Assembly: GCA_964030475.1 (NCBI GenBank)
Contig: CAXIPT010000010.1
Coordinates: forward strand, 1,389,824 to 1,453,823
DNA length: 64,000 bases
Reading direction: 5' to 3'
DNA from: Tethya wilhelma
Lineage: Eukaryota; Porifera; Demospongiae; Tethyida; Tethyidae
Shown here: positions 23,801 to 32,184 of the stretch, in pieces
Layout of the letters: the number at the start of each line of letters is the position of its first letter
Numbering within the stretch: position 1 is the first letter of the stretch
Notes under the pieces: model-generated
Told to the model about the DNA's origin: nothing
What the model saw: only the letters and a program-made list of their open reading frames with translations
Database searches by the model: none
Position numbers and translations under genes: made by a program

Positions 23801-26800
23801 AGAAAATACAGATCACAACAGACAGGGTATGCCAGTACAGTATGTAAGATACTAAGATTATACAGTTCAAGTACCAATATCAGAGATTGAAAGGCGACAG
23901 AACCACATCAGTCTAGTTGATTCCAAACACCCTCTCCTACCAATTGCACTCAACTGTCTCAATAGTATAATAGCAGCTTTGAAAGAAACACGACAGTTCA
24001 TGGAAAGTGTAAACTCAAATGATATCAGAGAGCAAGTTCAAGATAAAGATAAGGTAATGTCTGAGCAGAGGCAGAGAAAAGATAGGAACGTCAAGGCACC
24101 GGCGCGCAAGAGTTATGCAGACAATTCAACTGATAAAGGTAAAATTCCAGCGTGTGAATCAATCACGCTCAACAATCCAAGTTACCAAGAAAGGCAAAAG
24201 GAGAAAGTTGAAGGGGCAAGGAAAGTGTGGGGTACCCTTAAGACTACCACCACATCAGTAGTTCTGTCCACACTAGTTAAGTTGACCTCTGTCTCACAGG
24301 AAGACATCATTGTCAAACGCAAGTACAAAGAAAGCAAAGATAGAACTAGAACTATATGGTGGTTTGTTCTAAGGGGCGATGAGCCTGTGTTGAAAATGGT
24401 GGAAGACAAGTGGTCTAATGTTTCAACACACACAAGTTGGAAAATCATGCCTCTCTTCAGATTTTCTGACACAGAAATGCTCAAAACTGAACGTCCTTCA
24501 GTTCAGCAGCTGCAACATAGAGTAGCAACTCAGGAAGAAAATAAAGAATGTCAACAACAGTTACGATTTCACAATAAAAATGGAGAGGATCATCAAATAA
24601 AAGAAAAACATGCCCAGGCACTTTTTGAAATTCAAAACAATCCCTTACAAGAAAGCAGTGCAATAATGCAACAGAAAGGGAGATCTCAAGAACTTCAACA
24701 TACCAATGAGGAACTCCAACAACCAAGCCTTGAATCTTCAGAAAAAATGAATCAGTATCAATGTGAAAATAATGGAATAGCAGCTAAGAATAGCTTTAAA
24801 CTTGTATGGAGAAGAGGAAGTAAAGCACCAATGAAAATGTGCCGAGGAACAAATGCTGTTGTTGATGGTGATACTGTGTACCTTAGAGTGGCTGATAAAC
24901 CGGCAAAGATTTTTGCTTTCAAGCCGAAAGATGAGACATGGAAAGAAATTAGAGAGCCTCCGGTAAACTTTTTTTCTCTGGCAATCATTAATGGTTTCCT
25001 AACCATTATTGGAGGTACTCCACCACATGATACAGACAACATAAATGTGACCAATAAACTATATACTCTAACTGAAGATGGCTGGACTGATAAGAAATTT
25101 AAACCAATGCCAACTAGACGATCAACACCTGCAGTAGTGTACACTGGACAGGCTCTAATAGTTGCCGGTGGGAAAAATGAGAAATCAAAAAAAATAGACA
25201 CAGTGGAAGTACTAGTTAATATGGATAAAGATCTAGATCACCAAGAATGGTATTCAGCTGCAAAACTACCTGAGCAAATAAATAGAGCTTCAATAACGAT
25301 ATGTGATAACTCCATCTACATCATAGGAGGAATAGATAAGAAAGGGAATCAAATGAATTCAGTTTTTACATGCAAACTGCCTGATCTCTTCCAATCGCAA
25401 CATCCACCTAATAAATCGCAGATACGACAAGGTTTTCAACGTTTCCAGAAAGCCATGAAGCAGCCTGTCTGGAATAAGGTAACTGATCTCCCAGTTGAAG
25501 CATCCACATGTGTCACACTTCAGGGCCAACTGCTAGCCATTGGTGGCAAGAATATCAAAACAGTTTCTCCAGATATTCATATATATGATCACATATTGAA
25601 GAGGTGGCGGGTCATAAGCAAGATGGAAAACTTTCGATGGCGATGTTTTGCAGCTGTAATTTCAAATGATTATCTTTTTGTGGCTGGTGGCACAATTGAG
25701 AAAGATGGACTTAAGGAAACTGATTCTGTAGAAATAGCAACTGTTATCTCTGTTTAGCAAGTAATTTATTGATACCCTATCTGATATTGAAACAATAACT
25801 TAAGCATATGTTTGTGGTGTGTCTAGTAATATTTACTCATTTTGCAGCATTTTGCTATCTTTCTAGTATAATTAACACATAATTATTTGGAATATGAAAG
25901 TGTTGTGGTATAAAGTGATGCACTGATGTGATGGTGTGAAACTTTAAACAAATTAATACGGAAATGATCAAGTCAGCATCAATGCGTTGATGTATAGGCA
26001 ATGAAATGATGTTTCATGATCAATTATCAGTTACAGTAAGTTCACAGAAAAAGAAGTGAGTACCTAAAATAAAACACTGGTAGCTGCAATTAAGCCACAG
26101 ACAACAGGTATGCTGGCTCACAAGAGTACGCCCACAATAAAGTTTCAATCATTTCAACTCCTAAAGGATCAAAATCTTGGTATTGGATCATACGGCTCTG
26201 TTTGCAAGGCTCTGTGTGATGATCTGATATGTGCTGCCAAGATCATCCATCCAACTCTGATTGATCCAAATGCACAACAGCAAATCGACAAACGAAATGA
26301 ACACAGACTACCAATCAGCCGTTTCATGCAGGAGTGTGAGTTCATGAGTGCAATAAAGCATCCCAATATCGTACAGTTCCTGGGCACACACCAAGATCCT
26401 CAAACTGGCCTGCCAGTTCTACTAATGGAGCTAATGGATGATAGCTTGACTCACTTCTTGAATAACTCAAAGGATGCTGTTCCCTACCACATCCAAGTCA
26501 ACTTTTGTCATGACATCACCTTGGCCATTTCTTACCTCCATACCAATGCAATCACTCACAGGGATCTCTCAAGCAACAATGTGTTACTGCATGGAAATGT
26601 GCAAGCGAAAGTCACAGACTTTGGAATGGCTAAGCTCGGTGATATAAACCCACAAGCTACTCGTGTGTCTTATACAATGTGCCCAGGTACAGATGTTTAC
26701 ATGCCTCCTGAGGCTGTGAAAGATCCACCTGTCTACACAACAAAGATTGACTGCTTTGCAATTGGAACACTCATCATCCAGATTTTGACCAGGTACTTCC

Positions 26801-29800
26801 CCGATCCTGGTGATCGACTCAAAGTAGTTCAAACAACTGATCCACGCTTCCCAACAGTTAAAGTACCAGTATCAGAGATTGAACGACGACAAAACCACAT
26901 CAGTCTAGTTGATCCTAACCACTGTCTCCTACCAATTGCACTCGATTGTCTCAAGGACAAAGATGTTGAACGTCCTACAGCTCAGGAGCTGTGTCGTAGA
27001 GTAGCAGCTCTGAAAGAAACACAACAGTTCATGGAGAGTGTAAGGAGATGTCAAGAAAAAGGTTTACAACAAGGCTACCGTGGTAAAACTAATTTCGAGG
27101 AGCTTCGAAAAATTCGACAAAAATTACAAGAAAAGGATGTTTTCATACAGCAAAAAGATGCAGAGATTTTTCAGATGAGACAAACACACGCTCAACAAAT
27201 CCAAGGACTTCAGAAAATCATTAGTTCACAAAACAGCCGCTTACAAGAAAAAGATGACATGATTCAACAGATAGTAGACACACTACAGCAGAAGGATCAA
27301 CAGATCAAGGAAAAAGAGGAACGTCTCCAACACCTTACAGAAAAACTACAATCCAACGAACAAGTAATGGCTCAATTTCAGACACAAAATCAGGAATTAG
27401 AGCAACAGTTGAGAAGAAAACTCCCCTCAATGGAGGCACCAACAAAACCTCAACTAAGGCTCAGAGTCAACTCTCCTGCACCGACTCATCACTCCGACGT
27501 CAATGTAAGTGCACACGCAACCCTAACTTACCGGAGAACAAACAGCTTCCCACTAAGATGGAGAGAGGTCACACAGGCAGAAGCACCGTGCAAGATGATC
27601 AGGGGACACAACGCCATTGTACATGACGAAATGGTGTATCTGAGACCTAGTGGAAGCCAGGCTATCTATGTTTACAACTCTGAGGAGGAGACGTGGACTA
27701 AAGCTCCAGAGCACGGTATAAAAAACTTTGCTCTAGCAGTAGTGAACACGCTCCTAACCACTATCGGTGGTGAGGACAGGCACGGAAAAAAAATCAGTAA
27801 ACTTTATAGCCTGCCCAAAGAAGGAAGAAACATTAGCAAGAGAATGTGGAGAGAGTTGTTCCATCCAATGCCCACCAAGAGATCACAATCAGCAACAGCG
27901 TGTATCGAAAAAGCTCTTATAGTCGCTGGAGGGATAGATCAATCTGGAAAGAGACTGAGAACAGTGGAAATATTGTTTACAGACACTCAAGAATGGTCTT
28001 CGGCAAATGCTGATCTACCAGAAAAGCTTTCCGAGGCTTCTCTAACAATATGTCGTGATCAAATCTACATCGCAGGAGCATGGAGTGGGCTCATAACAAA
28101 AGTGTACGCATGCACTTTGATTGACCTCCTTCAGTCTTGTCGGTCAAAATCAAAATTATCTCGACTTCTCTCACATGATAACAGTGGATGGAGCCAAATT
28201 GCTGATCTCCCAGTCGGACATTCCACCTGTGTCTCACTTCGTGGTCGACTGCTAGCCATTGGTGGCTATGATTCTAAAGAAACACCCACTTCAGACGTCT
28301 ATTTATACAATCCCACGTCAAATACGTGGGAGATCATCAGCAAGATGAATGTCAGTCGGTGGTTGTCTTTTGCAGCTGTTCTCCCAACCAATGAACTCAT
28401 GGTGGTTGGAGGTCGCACTGGTATTGGTGAACTTAGTCATACTAGCTCGGTTGAAATAGCTACTGTCTTATAACTATTTGATGCACGAAATTCCTCAAGC
28501 ACAATTATTACTACTCAATGTATATATACATAAATTATGTGAACATAATAATACTATGTATAATACGTATACAAATTATTACACAATTAAATAATGTCAT
28601 GTAAATCCATTGCTTAATCTTAATCATTACAGTAGAACCTCCAGTAGTGGACCCTCCGAGATAGGGACACTGTATTATAAACCTCTCAACAAAGGACAAT
28701 TCTTAGTTCCCAAAAATTTCAATTCCCTATAATAGCAATACAAACAGAACCTCCGAGAAGAGGACAACCTCTCTAGAAAGCACAAACAAGCCAAATTTAT
28801 ATTGTCCCCAAATTGTCCTTTATTCGGAGGTTTCACTGTATATGGAGAACTATAATTATAATACTCATGCGCTAAAATTAAACCAATGTTATTGGATGTA
28901 CAGTTGGTCCCAAAATCTCTCAGACTGAGTGTAAACAATGAAGTATTTTCATTGTGTGTGTCTAATTGCTCCAAATATGTTCAAGAAACGTGATATCACT
29001 GATCTAGGGTCACTCATTGTTGGTTCTAAGAATGTGAACTTATGAATATTGTTATAATTTACAGCACTACTAGTCTGAGATTGAAAAAACAACAACAGTA
29101 TACTGTATAACAGTTATAGCCATTGCTAGATATACAGGCTGTGAAATAAGAAAACAAGACCATGTATATACAATCAGAAAGACTTAGTATTCAGTAAAGA
29201 TCAACATCACTCGACTAGTACTTACTACCTTTCATGTACTAGCTCTACTACTGATATATAATGGCTCTCAAGGACACACCCACAATTAACTTTCAATCGA
29301 TTAAACTCCTAAAGGATCAAAATCTTGGCATTGGATCATATGGCTCTGTTTGTAAGGCTCTGTGTGATGATCTGCTATGTGCTGCTAAAGTTATCCATCC
29401 AACTCTCGTCAATTCAAACGCTCAACAGCAAATTGATTTTGAAGGAAAACCTAATAGACTGCCTATTAACTGTTTTATGAAAGAATGCGAGTTCATGAGT
29501 GCAATAAGACATCCAAATATTGTACAGTTCCTGGGCACACACCAAGATCCTCACACTGGCCTACCAGTTCTACTAATGGAACTCATGGATGATAACTTGA
29601 CTCATTTCTTGGAGAACTTACAGAATCAAGTCCCTTACCATATCCAAATAAATTTTTGCCACGAAATCAGCGTAGCTATTTCTTACCTCCATTATAATGG
29701 AATCACTCACAGGGATCTCTCCAGTAACAACGTGCTACTGTGTGGAAATGTTAAAATCAAAGTATCAGATTTTGGAACAGCAAAGTTTTGTGGCATAAAC

Positions 29801-32134
29801 CCTCGAGCTACTCGTGCATCTTTAACAATGTGTCCAGGTACAGATGTCTACATGCCTCCTGAAGCTGTTAAAGATAAACCTGTTTACACAAACAAGATCG
29901 ATTGTTTTTCAATTGGAGCACTTATCGTCCAGATTTTGACCAGATGCTTCCCTGATCCTGGAGATAGACAAAAGGCCATACAAATAGACCATCCCCAGTT
30001 CCCAGGTGGTACAGTCTACGTACCTGTTCCAGAAATTGAACGAAGACACAACCACATCAGTCTAGTTGATCCCAACCACCCTCTCTTACCAATTGCACTC
30101 GACTGTCTCAAGGACAGTGATGTTGAACGTCCTTCAGCTCAGGAGCTGTGTCATAGAGTAGCAGCTCTGAAAGAAACACCTCAGTACACAGAAAGTGTGA
30201 GGAGAGCTCAAGAAAGATTACAACAAGGTTACCGTAGCATAGCTAACTTAGAGGAGCTACAAACAATTCGACAAAAATTACAAGAAAAGGATGCTTTCGT
30301 GCAGCAAAAAGATGTCCAGATTCTTCAGATGAGACAAGCTCATGTTCAACAAGTCACTGGACTTCAGGAAATCATTAGGTCACAAAATGACTGCTTACGA
30401 GAGAAGGAAGACACAATTCAACAGTTAAAAGATATGCTACAACAAAAGGATCAACTGATCAAGCAAAAAGAGGAACATCTGCAGCACCTTACCGAACAAC
30501 TGCAATCCAATGAACAAGTAACAGCTCAATTTCAGACACGAAATCAGGAATTAGAACAACAGCTTAGAAGAAAACAGTCCTCAATAGAGGTACTGCCTAA
30601 ATCACAAGCAAGTCTTGAGCTGATAACCCCTCCACAGACTTATCACTCTGGTATCAGCACAAGTGCTGGCACTGCTACCTCAGTAACCCGTGCCAAAACA
30701 GAAACTTTCGGCTTCACAATGAGATGGAGAGAGGTGGGAGGGGCGCCATGCAAAATGAACAGGGGTCATGATGCCATTGTACATGACGAAATGGTGTATC
30801 TAAAAGCTAGCGGCAACCAAACTATTATTTATGCTTACAGCTCAACTGACAAAATGTGGAATAAACTTCCGGAACATAGTACAAAACACTTTTCAATAGC
30901 AGTTGTGAACAACCTTCTAACAACTATTGGTGGTGAGGACAGACATGGCAAAAAGATCAACAAATTGTTGAGCCTCACTAAGGAAGGAAGGACTAAAAGA
31001 ACATGGAGAGAGGTATTCCAATCAATGCCCACCAAGAGATCATTATCAGCAGCAGTGTGCACTGGACAAGCTCTTATAGTTGCTGGAGGGATAGATCAAT
31101 CGGGAAAGACTCTGAGAAAAGTAGAGATAATGTTCACAGACACTCAAGAATGGTCTTCGGCAAATGCTGATCTACCTGAAAAGCTTTCCGAAGCTTCTCT
31201 AACAATATGTCGTGATCAAATCTACATCACAGGAGCATGGAGTGGGCTCATTACAAAAGTGTACGCATGCACTTTGATTGATCTCTTACAGTCTTGTCGG
31301 TCAAAATCGAAATTATCCCGACTCCTCTCACACGATAAAAGTGGATGGACCCAAATTGCTGATCTTCCAGTTGGATATTCCACCTGCGTCTCACTTCGTG
31401 GTCGACTGCTAGCCATCGGTGGCTATGATTCTAAAGACACACCCACCTCAGACGTCTATTTATACAATCCCACGTCAAATACATGGGAGGTCATCAGCAA
31501 GATGAATGTCAGTCGGTGGTTGTCTATTGCAGCTGTTCTCCCAACCAATGAACTCATGGTGGTTGGAGGTCGCACTGGTATTGGTGAACTTAGTCATACT
31601 AGCTCGGTTGAAATAGCTACTTTTTTATAACTACTTGATGCACGTACACAGGTATATCAAACACTTTATTGCTGCTCAATGTTGTGTGAAATAATCCAAT
31701 ATTTTTTTAATCGCATTTTAAGCTGAAAGTTGCATGACTACATGATACTTAAATAAAGTAATGAAATGTACATTCTTTTTCTTTTAACTATAATTATACT
31801 ATAGCATGGGAATGATCGTAGCTTATAATGTTGATATCAAAACTATTAATAAATATTATTAATTTGAGTTTTAGTTATGACTTAGCATATACTGTACATG
31901 AACTGTGCATTCTTTGTAAACTTCTCACTCATGCATAAATACTCTTGAGGGAGAAGCTGGTGCATCACTATATACTACGAGTGAATTTAAATTTGGCCTA
32001 CCTGACTGGATCCATGGAAGAGCTGAGGTTGACAACTTTGGGAGCAAGTTTGTTCTTTTCATTTCTCTCCCAACCAACACACTTTGGAATATCTATTAGA
32101 TATTGATATTAATACTTACTTAGTTATAGTCTAC

Positions 32135-32184
<50 letters not shown>

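Larger units (their letters stand above)
22577..32001 (-). other. 9.4-kb ATG7 intron 8 hosting nested Kelch genes
   Basis: The exon 8 donor (CAG-GTAGGCC at 32001) and exon 9 acceptor (CACAG at 22577) join the conserved [17 protein letters not shown] junction in phase 2. Every other intron in this gene is at most about 1.1 kb. The plus-strand genes at 23829-25757, 26110-28473 and 29261-31630 all lie within this intron. The stretch 22577-23828 has a small hairpin and CpG-rich patches but no gene I can support. Confidence 0.9.
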
